Shown here piece by piece: positions 1-8,498 of a stretch of DNA of 64,000 nt (position 1 is the stretch's first letter; every line of letters begins with the position of its first letter). Location: the NCBI GenBank assembly GCA_022730285.1, contig DZCQ01000005.1, positions 27,528 to 91,527 of the forward strand, given 5' to 3'. The stretch comes from Flavobacterium psychrophilum (GTDB lineage Bacteria; Bacteroidota; Bacteroidia; Flavobacteriales; Flavobacteriaceae). Position numbers and translations under genes: made by a program. Below the pieces are notes generated by a model that saw nothing but the letters and a program-made list of their open reading frames with translations, was not told the origin of the DNA and did no database searches.

Positions 1-546
1 TTCAGGTTCTTTGATAGAACGTAATTTTTGTAAAATAGGGTTTGATTTCGCTACACTATGAGCTGGATAGTTTTCTTTACACCATTTTATAAAACGAGCT
101 TCACGAGTTTCTGTTTCTATATTTGCCCGATAATGTTCGTTTGTATTTAAGTAAATAGTATTGGCATAAGCCATAATTTCTTTAAATGTTTTTTGAAAAT
201 CTTGAAGCCAAAATACTGATTTAATACCAGATACTTCAAAGGCAGTTTGTTTAGTAAGCTTTTCGCCTTCCCAAATTGCTATATGTTCGTTGGTTTCTTT
301 CAGGAACAGAATTTCTTTTAAATGTGGATATGGAGCATCAGGAAAAAGGACTAATATGCTTTCTTCTTGGTCTATTCCACTTAGATAGAAAATATCTCTG
401 TGTTGTGCAAATGGGAGGGTACTGTCGGCGGAAATTGGATAAATATCGTTAGAGTTAAAAACAGCTACACTGTTGGCAATCATTTGCGCAGTAAATTTCG
501 CTCTGTTTTTTATAAACAAACTATTTTTTATAGGAGAATATTTCAT
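1..546 (-). CDS. pepP: Xaa-Pro aminopeptidase (aminopeptidase P), N-terminal part, cut by window edge
   Basis: Reading the minus strand from the ATG at 546 gives 182 codons with no stop, running off the left edge, so only the N-terminal part is present. The text (MKYSPIKNSLFIKNRAKF at the start, then YLSGIDQEESILVLFPDA) matches the creatinase/aminopeptidase P N-terminal domain, which precedes the metal-binding pita-bread domain not visible here. The full enzyme removes N-terminal residues next to proline from peptides in the cytoplasm. Its likely promoter lies inside the 3' end of the enoyl-CoA hydratase gene upstream. Family assignment rests on the N-terminal domain only. Confidence 0.8.
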   Translation of the reverse strand, partial: MKYSPIKNSLFIKNRAKFTAQMIANSVAVFNSNDIYPISADSTLPFAQHRDIFYLSGIDQEESILVLFPDAPYPHLKEILFLKETNEHIAIWEGEKLTKQTAFEVSGIKSVFWLQDFQKTFKEIMAYANTIYLNTNEHYRANIETETREARFIKWCKENYPAHSVAKSNPILQKLRSIKEPE

Positions 547-577
547 GGTTTTAAAAAATTATTTAGAGAATGCTTTA

Positions 578-610
578 CAAAAATAAGACTTATTTTTGAA
601 ATTTATCCAA
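578..610 (-). promoter_or_regulatory. Promoter of the aminopeptidase P gene
   Basis: On the minus strand, TATTTTTG at 585-578 matches the Bacteroidota -7 element TAnnTTTG. A TTG at 610-608, 22 nt further upstream, fits the -33 element. The ATG at 546 gives a leader of roughly 25-30 nt. The site overlaps the stop codon region of the upstream gene. Confidence 0.5.
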
Positions 611-1348
611 TGCTTTTTTGGTAAAATTAGACAAAACTAATTCTCCAGAAATGGCAGCACGTTCTAGTAATAAATTATCCCAATGTTTGGTGTCTTGCCA
701 AAATACAGATTTTATTTTTTGTAATGCTTCTGGATTGTATGCTGCAATTTTTGAAGTGAATATATCTAGATTTGTGTCTAAATCTTGTATTGTTGAAAAT
801 ATTTCGGAGTATAAATTTTTCTCGAATGCCCAAGTTGCCAAAAACCATTTTTCTGGGTTTAAGGCAAGTTGCGAAAATGGAACCAAGCCAACTTTTCTGC
901 TTACCACGGGTTCAATTACAAAAGGACCTATACCAATAGCAATTTCGGATAATTTTATATTTGCTGTAGTGGTTGCAAAACTATAATCGCAGGCGGCAAC
1001 CAACCCAACTCCTCCACCAACTACTTTTCCTTGCACTCTTGCAATTACAATTTTTTTGCAGTTTTTAATAGCATTTATCAAATTTGCAAAACCACTAAAA
1101 AATTGAGTTCCTTGTGCTATGTTTTGAATAGAAAGTAATTCGGAGAAAGATGCTCCAGCACAAAAAGTATTTTCACCCAAACTTTTTAACACAATTACAG
1201 TTATGTTTTCTTGATTGTCTAGGGTAATAATTTGTTGGGTTAAATTATGTAGTAATTTACTAGGAAACGAGTTGCTTGCAGGATGCCAAAAGGTTACAGT
1301 TGCTACTTTATTTTGAAAAGAAACGTTTAAACTGCCATCTTGTTCCAT
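590..1348 (-). CDS. Enoyl-CoA hydratase/isomerase family protein, methylglutaconyl-CoA hydratase (LiuC)-like
   Basis: A 252-residue crotonase-fold protein, normal family length. The two oxyanion-hole stretches are visible: CAGASFSEL (about residues 63-71) and GKVVGGGVGLVAACD (about 107-121). The first catalytic Glu of classical enoyl-CoA hydratase is replaced by Gly in GGGVG, while the second is kept in KLSEIAIG (Glu135). From memory this GGGVGL...LSE pattern is typical of LiuC-type methylglutaconyl-CoA hydratases of leucine breakdown, so that role is more likely than classical beta-oxidation hydration; the substrate is inferred. It lies 24 bp downstream of hemD on the same strand, with no other acyl-CoA genes adjacent. 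Confidence 0.8.
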   Translation of the reverse strand: MEQDGSLNVSFQNKVATVTFWHPASNSFPSKLLHNLTQQIITLDNQENITVIVLKSLGENTFCAGASFSELLSIQNIAQGTQFFSGFANLINAIKNCKKIVIARVQGKVVGGGVGLVAACDYSFATTTANIKLSEIAIGIGPFVIEPVVSRKVGLVPFSQLALNPEKWFLATWAFEKNLYSEIFSTIQDLDTNLDIFTSKIAAYNPEALQKIKSVFWQDTKHWDNLLLERAAISGELVLSNFTKKALDKFQK

Positions 1349-1372
1349 CTTTTTTGTTTAAAATATTGTGTT

Positions 1373-2122
1373 CTATTTTGTTTTATTGGACTTGCAAACG
1401 TATTTTTCTAATGCCATGGTCATAGATGGAGATTCTGGTGTTGGTGCGAGTATGTCAATTCGTAATCCATGCTCTAATGCTTCCTTTTGAGTTGTGCTTC
1501 CAAAAACTGCAATTCTAGTATTTTTTTGTTCAAAATCGGGGAAATTCTTAAACAATGATTTTATTCCTGTGGGGCTAAAAAATGCAAGAACATCATAAGA
1601 AACATCTTTTAAATCGGTTAAGTCACTCATTACTGTTTTGTAAAAAGTTCCAACTGTCCAGTCCAGTTTTAATTCGTCTAGTGTTTGTGTAACATCTGCA
1701 TTTAATTGGTCTGATGATGGAAGTAAGAATTTTTCGTCTTTGTATTTTTTAAAAAGAGTAGTCATTTCTACAAAATCTTTTTTGCCTACATAAATTTTTC
1801 TTTTTCTATAAACAACATATTTTTGGAGATAAAAAGCAACCGCTTCCGATTGACAAAAATAGCGTAAATCTTCTGGAATTTTGTATCTCATTTCTTCCGC
1901 AACTCTAAAAAAGTGATCTACCGCATTTTTGCTTGTTAAAATTATAGCATTGTATTTATTTAAATCTATTTTTTGAGTCCGAATATCTTTTGCTGGAATT
2001 CCTTCAACGTGTATAAATGCTCGAAAATCAACTTTTACTTTGTGTTTGTTTTGAAGTTCAAAATAGGGTGAGTTTTCAACCTTTGGTTCTGGCTGGGATA
2101 CTAAAATTGTTTTCACTTTCAT
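1373..2122 (-). CDS. hemD: Uroporphyrinogen-III synthase
   Basis: A 249-residue protein with the two-lobed HemD pattern: YNAIILTSKNAVDHFF near residue 60 and VLAFFSPTGIKSLFKNF near residue 180, the usual conserved stretches of this poorly conserved enzyme. It cyclises hydroxymethylbilane to uroporphyrinogen III in haem synthesis. No other hem gene is in the window. It lies 11 bp downstream of the DUF4271 gene on the same strand, a pairing I recall as common in Flavobacteriaceae, and the two are probably co-transcribed. The N-terminal MKVKTILVSQPEP supports the start. Confidence 0.85.
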   Translation of the reverse strand: MKVKTILVSQPEPKVENSPYFELQNKHKVKVDFRAFIHVEGIPAKDIRTQKIDLNKYNAIILTSKNAVDHFFRVAEEMRYKIPEDLRYFCQSEAVAFYLQKYVVYRKRKIYVGKKDFVEMTTLFKKYKDEKFLLPSSDQLNADVTQTLDELKLDWTVGTFYKTVMSDLTDLKDVSYDVLAFFSPTGIKSLFKNFPDFEQKNTRIAVFGSTTQKEALEHGLRIDILAPTPESPSMTMALEKYVCKSNKTK

Positions 2123-2133
2123 AATAAAGGAGT

Positions 2134-2808
2134 TTACAAGGCTCTATTTTTTGTAATAATATAATACATAAAGTAATAAGGTGCAATTTCAAGAGTGCAA
2201 AGATACAAAATAAAATAAAACAATTTATCAATTACAAATTTTTGATAATTTCTTAACGAAATAAGATATGTAGCTATATTTATTATTAAAAGTATGGTAA
2301 TAATGCCTGTAATAATATAATTATTTGTAATATGGGTATAATATAACACTAAATTTATTGGTAGTAAAAGAAGTCCTATGTAGTTTCTGTAGCTAACTTT
2401 AAATAAATTGAACTGTTCTGTTAAACTTTCTATATTGAATGCAGTTCCTATAATTTTTTCGATCAAAAATTTTGCTAGTACAAAAAAGGTTAAAAATGTG
2501 CTAATTTGAATATAACTTACCCAGTTTGTAATTTCTGTATAATGGTAAAAGCTCAATACAATTTGGATGAAAAAAGAAATCGAAAGCAATTGTACAACAA
2601 ATAGTAAAACGGTAAACCAAGTCATTAAGTTGCTACTGTCTTTGTAAATCCGAAGGTATTTGTTATTAATAATTAAATTAAGATAATCCTGAAATTTGTT
2701 TTCAAAAACTGCTTTTGTGATAACTACCAAACCAATGGTTACTATAAAAAGAACGGTTATCCAGTCCTTGTTTTCATAAATTCTAGGGGCTAATTCCATT
2801 TTATTCAT
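2134..2808 (-). CDS. DUF4271 integral membrane protein
   Basis: A 224-residue, very hydrophobic protein with about six predicted membrane segments (for example ITVLFIVTIGLVVITKAVF near residue 18 and FLTFFVLAKFLIEKIIG near 105). It fits DUF4271, a Bacteroidota family of unknown function usually found next to hemD, as here. Two possible ATG starts (2808 and 2799) lie just after a -7-like element. Function is unknown; a link to haem metabolism would be guilt by association only. Confidence 0.75.
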   Translation of the reverse strand: MNKMELAPRIYENKDWITVLFIVTIGLVVITKAVFENKFQDYLNLIINNKYLRIYKDSSNLMTWFTVLLFVVQLLSISFFIQIVLSFYHYTEITNWVSYIQISTFLTFFVLAKFLIEKIIGTAFNIESLTEQFNLFKVSYRNYIGLLLLPINLVLYYTHITNNYIITGIITILLIINIATYLISLRNYQKFVIDKLFYFILYLCTLEIAPYYFMYYIITKNRAL

Positions 2809-2812
2809 TTGG

Positions 2813-2820
2813 CAAATTTA
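2813..2820 (-). promoter_or_regulatory. -7 element of the DUF4271-hemD operon, close to the start codon
   Basis: TAAATTTG on the minus strand matches TAnnTTTG and ends four bases before the ATG at 2808. If used, the transcript would be leaderless from that ATG or have a very short leader to the ATG at 2799. I see no clear -33 element. Confidence 0.35.
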
Positions 2821-2881
2821 CAAAAATTTTAAACCTAAATTTAATTATAAATAATTTAAGAAACTAATTTAGTAAAAAGAC

Positions 2882-2889
2882 TATTTTTG
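2882..2889 (+). promoter_or_regulatory. -7 element upstream of the DPM1-like gene
   Basis: TATTTTTG is a perfect TAnnTTTG match, 17 nt before the ATG at 2907, in the divergent gap with DUF4271. No convincing -33 element is seen. Confidence 0.45.
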
Positions 2890-2906
2890 TAGCACAAATT
2901 TATATA

Positions 2907-3632
2907 ATGAAAGACGGAATTGTAATTATCCCAACGTATAACGAAATAGAAAATATCGAAATTATAGTTCGGGCAGTTTTTAATTTGCCCATACTATTTC
3001 ATGTTCTAGTGGTAGATGATAATTCGCCAGACGGAACATCTAATATGGTTTTAAAATTAATGGAAGAGTTTCCAGAGCAATTATTTTTAGAAACTAGAAA
3101 AGAAAAATCAGGTTTAGGAACTGCTTATGTCCATGGTTTTAAGTGGGCATTACAGCAAGATTATAACTATATTTTTGAAATGGATGCCGATTTCTCCCAC
3201 AACCCAGCAGATTTAGTAAAGCTTTATGAAGCCTGCCATCTACAAGGAGCTGCTATGGCAATTGGCTCTCGATATGTAACGGGGGTTAATGTAGTAAACT
3301 GGCCTTTAAATCGTGTTTTAATGTCTTATTTTGCATCTGTTTATGTCCGTTTTATTACTAGAATGCAAATTCATGATGCTACAGCTGGATTTATTTGCTA
3401 CAGGCAAGAAACCTTAAAAACCATACAATTAGACAAAATAAAATTTACAGGATATGCCTTCCAAATAGAAATGAAGTATCGTACCTTTGTGAACAATTTA
3501 AAAATCATTGAAGTTCCTATTATTTTTACCGATAGAACCAAAGGAGAATCTAAAATGAGTAATGCTATTATTAAAGAAGCTGTTTTTGGAGTAATAATGC
3601 TTCGAATTAGAAAAATATTGGGCAAATTGTAA
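2907..3632 (+). CDS. Polyprenol monophosphomannose synthase (DPM1-like GT2 glycosyltransferase)
   Basis: A 241-residue GT-A enzyme without membrane segments. Visible motifs are IPTYNEIENI at the N-terminus, VVDDNSPDGT (near residue 35) and EMDADFSHNP (near 91), the DxD-type metal and nucleotide-sugar site of the DPM1 family. It is expected to move mannose from GDP-mannose to a polyprenyl phosphate at the inner face of the cytoplasmic membrane, supplying a lipid-linked donor for glycosylation. It heads a forward run with dihydroorotase, DUF4296 and rbfA. Donor specificity is inferred from family resemblance. Confidence 0.85.
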   Translation: MKDGIVIIPTYNEIENIEIIVRAVFNLPILFHVLVVDDNSPDGTSNMVLKLMEEFPEQLFLETRKEKSGLGTAYVHGFKWALQQDYNYIFEMDADFSHNPADLVKLYEACHLQGAAMAIGSRYVTGVNVVNWPLNRVLMSYFASVYVRFITRMQIHDATAGFICYRQETLKTIQLDKIKFTGYAFQIEMKYRTFVNNLKIIEVPIIFTDRTKGESKMSNAIIKEAVFGVIMLRIRKILGKL

Positions 3633-3668
3633 TGCCGTTTTTTAGGAAGAAATTTAAATAAATCTATT

Positions 3669-5012
3669 TTGGAAACAAGTACTCTTTTAATTAAAAATGC
3701 AAAAATTGTATCCGACGGAACAATTACAAGCGGAGATGTTCTTATTAAAGGAGAATTTATTCTACAGATAAGTCCCAATATTCAAGCGCCTACAAACTGT
3801 ACAATAATAGATGCAGAAGGAAATTATTTACTACCAGGAGTTATAGACGATCAAGTGCATTTTAGAGAACCTGGACTAACCCATAAAGGAACTATTGAAA
3901 GCGAATCTAGGGCGGCAATTGCTGGAGGAATTACTTCTTATATAGACCAGCCCAACACAATCCCAAATGCAGTAACACAAGAAATATTACTTCAAAAATT
4001 TGAAATAGCAGCAAACTCCTCTTATGCAAATTACTCCTTTATGATGGGAGCTACCAATAATAATTTAGACGAAATTTTAAAAACAAATCCCCAAAAAGTA
4101 GCAGGAATTAAAATCTTTTTAGGGTCTTCTACAGGAAATATGCTGGTGGATAATCAAGAGGTGTTAGAAAAAATATTCTCTAGTACCAAAATGTTAATAG
4201 CAGTGCATTGTGAAGATGAAACCACTATTAAAAGAAATCTAGAAACCTATCAATTAAAATATGGGGAGAATATTCCAATAGAATGCCACCCTTTAATTAG
4301 AAGTGAGCAGGCATGTTATATTTCCTCGTCCCAAGCAGTTACATTAGCACAAAAAACAGGAGCAAGGCTACATGTATTTCATTTATCTACTAGTATTGAA
4401 ACATCTTTGTTTACTAATTTACTTCCTATTGAAGAAAAGCAAATAACTGCCGAAGTTTGCATTCATCATTTGTGGTTTACCGATGCAGATTATGCTACAA
4501 GAGGAACTTTGATTAAGTGGAATCCAGCAATCAAAACCCAAAAAGACCAAGATGCATTGTGGGAAGCATTATTAGACGACCGAATAGATGTAATTGCCAC
4601 AGACCATGCACCACATACTTTGTCGGAGAAAAATCAATTCTATTCTGCAGCACCATCAGGTGGTCCATTAGTGCAACACGCACTTGTGGCTATGTTTGAA
4701 AAATACCATCAAAAGAAAATTAGTATTGAAAAAATAGTAGAAAAAATGTGCCATAATCCTGCTAAAATTTTTAAAATAGCAAAAAGAGGATTTGTAAAAG
4801 AAGGATATTATGCAGATTTGGTTATCGTAAACCCAAATCAGCCATGGAAAGTTACTACAAGCAATATTTTGTACCAATGTGGTTGGTCTCCTTTTCAAGA
4901 TGAAACTTTTCAAGCAAAAGTAATTCGTACATTTGTTAATGGAAAATTAGTATTTAGTCAAAATAAAATAACCGAGAAGCCATTTGGGAAACCATTAGAA
5001 TTTAATAGATAA
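3669..5012 (+). CDS. pyrC: Dihydroorotase (PyrC/allantoinase-type amidohydrolase)
   Basis: A 447-residue amidohydrolase expected to interconvert carbamoyl aspartate and dihydroorotate in pyrimidine synthesis. The start is TTG: the in-frame sequence upstream is closed and METSTLLIKNAKIV is the expected N-terminus. Metal and active-site candidates are His64 (in DDQVHFREPG), Lys148 (GIKIFLGSSTG, carboxylated-Lys position), His180 (AVHCEDE), His238 (HVFHLST) and Asp312 (TDHAPHT). The usual HxH near the N-terminus reads Gln62-Val-His64, so the first His ligand is missing. I recall the same Gln in other flavobacterial homologues, so it may be a subfamily trait rather than inactivation. It is followed after 6 bp by the DUF4296 lipoprotein. 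Confidence 0.85.
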   Translation: METSTLLIKNAKIVSDGTITSGDVLIKGEFILQISPNIQAPTNCTIIDAEGNYLLPGVIDDQVHFREPGLTHKGTIESESRAAIAGGITSYIDQPNTIPNAVTQEILLQKFEIAANSSYANYSFMMGATNNNLDEILKTNPQKVAGIKIFLGSSTGNMLVDNQEVLEKIFSSTKMLIAVHCEDETTIKRNLETYQLKYGENIPIECHPLIRSEQACYISSSQAVTLAQKTGARLHVFHLSTSIETSLFTNLLPIEEKQITAEVCIHHLWFTDADYATRGTLIKWNPAIKTQKDQDALWEALLDDRIDVIATDHAPHTLSEKNQFYSAAPSGGPLVQHALVAMFEKYHQKKISIEKIVEKMCHNPAKIFKIAKRGFVKEGYYADLVIVNPNQPWKVTTSNILYQCGWSPFQDETFQAKVIRTFVNGKLVFSQNKITEKPFGKPLEFNR

Positions 5013-5018
5013 ACTTTT

Positions 5019-5465
5019 ATGATATATAGAATTATAGTTTTCGTTTTCACACTATTTATTGTAGCTTGTACGAGTAAAAATAATATTCCAATACCTAAAA
5101 AACCAATAAAAAAAGAGGTAATGGAAAATATATTGTATGATTTAGCCATATTGCAAGCCTTAAAATCGTATAGCCCAGAAGTTTTAACCAAAAACAATAT
5201 TAATAGCAAAACCTATATTTACCAAAAATATAAAATTGATAGTTTGCAACTAGTACAAAACAATCTCTATTTTGCTTCTAACACAGAAGAATATGCAAAA
5301 ATGTTTGAAAAAGTAGTCGAAAAAATTCAAAAGCAAAAATCTAATATCGATGCAATAATTTTAAAAGAAATTACCTTAAAAACAAAAAAGATAAGAGATT
5401 CTATGCAAAAAAATAGCAAAAAAGCCAAAGAGAAACCTAAGTCTAAAATAATAATTTCTGGTTAG
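5019..5465 (+). CDS. DUF4296 lipoprotein
   Basis: A 148-residue protein with a lipoprotein signal (membrane stretch then FIVACTSK, lipidated Cys17) and a lysine-rich helical C-terminus (KKAKEKPKSK). The segment KEVMENILYDLAILQALK matches DUF4296, a short Bacteroidota lipoprotein family of unknown function that I recall next to dihydroorotase genes. It follows dihydroorotase by 6 bp and probably shares its transcript. Likely anchored in the periplasm or outer membrane; no reaction can be proposed. Confidence 0.75.
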   Translation: MIYRIIVFVFTLFIVACTSKNNIPIPKKPIKKEVMENILYDLAILQALKSYSPEVLTKNNINSKTYIYQKYKIDSLQLVQNNLYFASNTEEYAKMFEKVVEKIQKQKSNIDAIILKEITLKTKKIRDSMQKNSKKAKEKPKSKIIISG

Positions 5466-5500
5466 CTTGTAGTGCTTTAAAAAGTTACAAAATAATATCG

Positions 5501-5508
5501 TATTTTTG
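5501..5508 (+). promoter_or_regulatory. -7 element directly upstream of rbfA
   Basis: TATTTTTG matches TAnnTTTG exactly and ends five bases before the rbfA ATG at 5513, which would give a leaderless or almost leaderless mRNA. No -33 element at normal spacing was found. Confidence 0.45.
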
Positions 5509-5512
5509 CAAA

Positions 5513-5905
5513 ATGGAAACAAATAGACAAAAAAAAATTGGAGGAGTTATACAAAAAGATTTAGTAGATATCTTACAAGGAGAAATTCGTAAAAATGGAA
5601 TTTCAAATCTAGTGATTTCTGTTTCTAAAGTAATTGTTACCACAGATTTAGGATTGGCAAAAGTATATTTAAGTATTTTTCCGCAAGAAAAAGCACCAGA
5701 AATATTAGAAGCAGTTAAATCTAATAGGATACTTATAAAACATGATTTATCTCAAAGAGTCAAACTGCAGTTACGAAAAGTTCCTAATTTGTCTTTTTAT
5801 ATAGACGATAGTTTAGATTATATAGAAAAAATAGATAATGCACTTGCAGGCAAAGAAAACCCGATAGAAAATAGAGACCTTTTAGAACAAAGAAAGAAAA
5901 TTTAA
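5513..5905 (+). CDS. rbfA: 30S ribosome-binding factor A
   Basis: A 130-residue KH-like protein, normal RbfA length, beginning METNRQKKIGGVIQKDLVDIL. The segment ISVSKVIVTTDLGLAKVYLSIF (about residues 37-58) is the typical RbfA core, and KLQLRKVPNLSFYIDDSLD is the conserved C-terminal part. RbfA binds the 30S subunit during late 16S rRNA 5'-end maturation and cold adaptation. The permease gene follows with only one base between its TTG start and the rbfA stop, so they are probably co-transcribed. Confidence 0.9.
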   Translation: METNRQKKIGGVIQKDLVDILQGEIRKNGISNLVISVSKVIVTTDLGLAKVYLSIFPQEKAPEILEAVKSNRILIKHDLSQRVKLQLRKVPNLSFYIDDSLDYIEKIDNALAGKENPIENRDLLEQRKKI

Positions 5906-5906
5906 T

Positions 5907-7109
5907 TTGAACTTTTCATTTTATATAGCAAAGCGATATATTTTTAGCAAAAGCAACAATAATGCTATTAATATCATATCAAAAATTGCCTTTGTAGGGA
6001 TTGTTGTAGGAGCATTAGTGCTTTTCGTTTTCATGTCTATTTTTAGTGGATTAAAAACATTTAGCCTTTCTTTTAGTAATAATTTTGACCCAGATTTAAA
6101 AATATTTCCCAAATATGGCAAAAGTTTTGTGCTTTCAAAACAAGAAAAAAAGGGTTTAAAAAACAACCAAAATATTGCTTTTTACAGTAAAATTATAGAA
6201 GAACGCGTGCTGTTTGTGTATAAAAACAAAGAACAAGTTTCGTATTTAAAAGCGGTAGATAATCAGTATGGTTTAGTAAATAAAGTAGGAAAAGTAATGT
6301 ATCAAGGGCAGTGGCTTTCGCCCGAAACGCCACAAGTGGTAATAGGAAATGTAATCAGTCAGAAACTATCGTTAGGATTATTTGACATGGAAAATCCTCT
6401 GGAAGTATTTGTGCCAAAACCGGGAAAAGGGTCTATTACTAATCCGGAAAATGCGTTTAACAAAACAACTTTAATCCCCGTAGGAATATATTCTATTAAC
6501 GATGAACTCGATGCAAAATATGTCTTTGCAGACTTAACTATAGCACAGCAACTCCTAGAATATGCTCCAGACCAAATTACTGCAATAGAAATAAAATTAA
6601 AAAATATAGAAAACAGTAACGAGGTGGCAAAGCAACTAAATTCTATTTTTAACAACCAAGTAATTATTAAAAATAGAAAGCAACTAAACGATAGTTTGTA
6701 CAAAATGTTAAACACAGAAAACACCATACTATATTTAATATGTACTTTAGTTATTATTCTAATTCTATTTACTTTAGCTGGTGCAATTATCATGATGATT
6801 ATTGACAAACAGCCAAATTTAAGAACCCTCTATTGCTTAGGGACACCAGTTTCTGACTTAAAAAATATATTTTTATTTCATGGAGCAATTTTAACCTTTA
6901 TTGGAGGCTTAATAGGACTGTTAATAGGGATTGTATTGGTTGTAATACAGCAATACCACAAGATTATCATGATTACCGAAACACTAGCATATCCAGTAGT
7001 TTTTAATTTTGAAAATGTATTAATTGTAATGCTAACTATAAATATTTTAGGATTAATAGCAACATTAATAGCAAGCAATAGAGTAAATAACAAGCTGTTA
7101 CGTGAGTAA
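5907..7109 (+). CDS. ABC transporter permease of the LolC/LolE (FtsX-like) family
   Basis: A 400-residue protein with the LolC/E layout: one membrane segment near residues 23-48 (AFVGIVVGALVLFVFMSIFSG), a large periplasmic domain, then three membrane segments near 270-300, 320-350 and 365-395. The start is TTG one base after rbfA; MNFSFYIAKRYIFSKSN is the usual N-terminus. It probably extracts lipoproteins from the inner membrane for passage to the outer membrane, with an ATPase encoded elsewhere, since no ABC ATPase gene is adjacent. Lol function rather than another FtsX-type export role is inferred. Confidence 0.8.
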   Translation: MNFSFYIAKRYIFSKSNNNAINIISKIAFVGIVVGALVLFVFMSIFSGLKTFSLSFSNNFDPDLKIFPKYGKSFVLSKQEKKGLKNNQNIAFYSKIIEERVLFVYKNKEQVSYLKAVDNQYGLVNKVGKVMYQGQWLSPETPQVVIGNVISQKLSLGLFDMENPLEVFVPKPGKGSITNPENAFNKTTLIPVGIYSINDELDAKYVFADLTIAQQLLEYAPDQITAIEIKLKNIENSNEVAKQLNSIFNNQVIIKNRKQLNDSLYKMLNTENTILYLICTLVIILILFTLAGAIIMMIIDKQPNLRTLYCLGTPVSDLKNIFLFHGAILTFIGGLIGLLIGIVLVVIQQYHKIIMITETLAYPVVFNFENVLIVMLTINILGLIATLIASNRVNNKLLRE

Positions 7110-7214
7110 TTTTTGAAAAATAACTATTAGAATAAAATTAGGGATAATTTATCCGTAAATTCTTCTTTAAATATAAAAACAGCACCTTTAATTTATAATA
7201 AAAACACAAGTAAA

Positions 7215-8468
7215 ATGCAACACATTATCGATAGATTTATAAGTTATGTAACTATAGATACCGAATCGGATCCAAACTCAGAAACTACTCCAAGTACCTG
7301 CAAACAATGGGATTTGGCTAATAAACTAGTTCAGGAACTTAAAGATATTGGCATGCAAGACGTTACGATAGATGAAAAATCTTACATCATGGCAACACTG
7401 CCCAGCAATGTATCCCACAAAGTGCCTACAATAGGATTTATTGCACATTTTGATACCACACCAGACTTTACAGGAAAAGGAGTAAATCCGCAAATAATTA
7501 AAAATTATGACGGAACTGATATTATTTTAAATAAAGAAAAAAATATAATTCTTTCTCCTAAATATTTTAAAGATTTACTTCAATACAAAGGGCAAACCAT
7601 CATCACTACAGATGGAACAACCTTGCTGGGAGCAGATGATAAAGCTGGAATTACGGAAATAGTTTCGGCAATGGAATATTTAATTCAAAATCCAGAAATC
7701 CCACACGGAAAAATACGTGTTGGTTTTACTCCAGATGAAGAAATAGGGCGTGGTGCTCATCATTTTGATGTCAAAAAATTTGATTGCGATTGGGCATACA
7801 CCATGGACGGCAGTCAAATTGGAGAATTAGAATATGAAAATTTTAATGCGGCAGGTGTCAAAATAATTTTTAAAGGCAAAAGCGTACACCCAGGCTATGC
7901 TAAAGGCAAAATGATAAACTCTATGCTGCTAGCAAATGAGTTTATGAATGCTTTGCCAGAAAATGAAATTCCGCAAGAAACCAAAGGATACAAAGGTTTT
8001 TTCCATGTAACAAAGCTCGCAGGAAGTATTGAAGAAACTAATTTGGAATTAATAATTAGAGATCACGACGCCTTAAAATTTAAAAAGCGCAAAAAAAAGA
8101 TTGCAACTATTGTTCAAAAAATGAATAAAAAATATGCCAAACAATTTGGCGAAGATATTGTAGTAGCTACCATAAACGACCAATATTACAATATGAAAGA
8201 AAAAGTACTCCCAGTATTTTATATTATAGATATTGCTGAAAAAGCTATGAAAAACTTAGGAATTACACCGCGTATAAAAGCAATAAGAGGAGGTACCGAC
8301 GGATGCCAACTTTCGTATAAAGGACTACCTTGTCCTAATATTTTTGCTGGAGGACATAATTTTCATGGAAAATATGAATACGTTCCAGTCGAAAGTATGC
8401 AAAAAGCAACAGAAGTTATAGCACAAATTGCCCAAATTACAGCTTCTGGAAATTACAAGAAAAAATAA
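7215..8468 (+). CDS. pepT: Peptidase T (tripeptide aminopeptidase)
   Basis: A 417-residue M20B zinc peptidase, normal PepT length. Metal-site motifs seen in order are [48 protein letters not shown] and [13 protein letters not shown]. It releases the N-terminal residue from tripeptides in the cytoplasm. It stands alone after a 105-bp gap that holds no clear promoter match, and it converges on folP. Confidence 0.93.
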   Translation: MQHIIDRFISYVTIDTESDPNSETTPSTCKQWDLANKLVQELKDIGMQDVTIDEKSYIMATLPSNVSHKVPTIGFIAHFDTTPDFTGKGVNPQIIKNYDGTDIILNKEKNIILSPKYFKDLLQYKGQTIITTDGTTLLGADDKAGITEIVSAMEYLIQNPEIPHGKIRVGFTPDEEIGRGAHHFDVKKFDCDWAYTMDGSQIGELEYENFNAAGVKIIFKGKSVHPGYAKGKMINSMLLANEFMNALPENEIPQETKGYKGFFHVTKLAGSIEETNLELIIRDHDALKFKKRKKKIATIVQKMNKKYAKQFGEDIVVATINDQYYNMKEKVLPVFYIIDIAEKAMKNLGITPRIKAIRGGTDGCQLSYKGLPCPNIFAGGHNFHGKYEYVPVESMQKATEVIAQIAQITASGNYKKK

Positions 8469-8498
8469 AAAGGAAAGAGCCAAGAGCCGTGGAGCGAA

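Noticed and set aside
400-624. Plus-strand open frame opposite aminopeptidase P
   Set aside because: It is antisense to a convincing coding region and has no recognisable domain.
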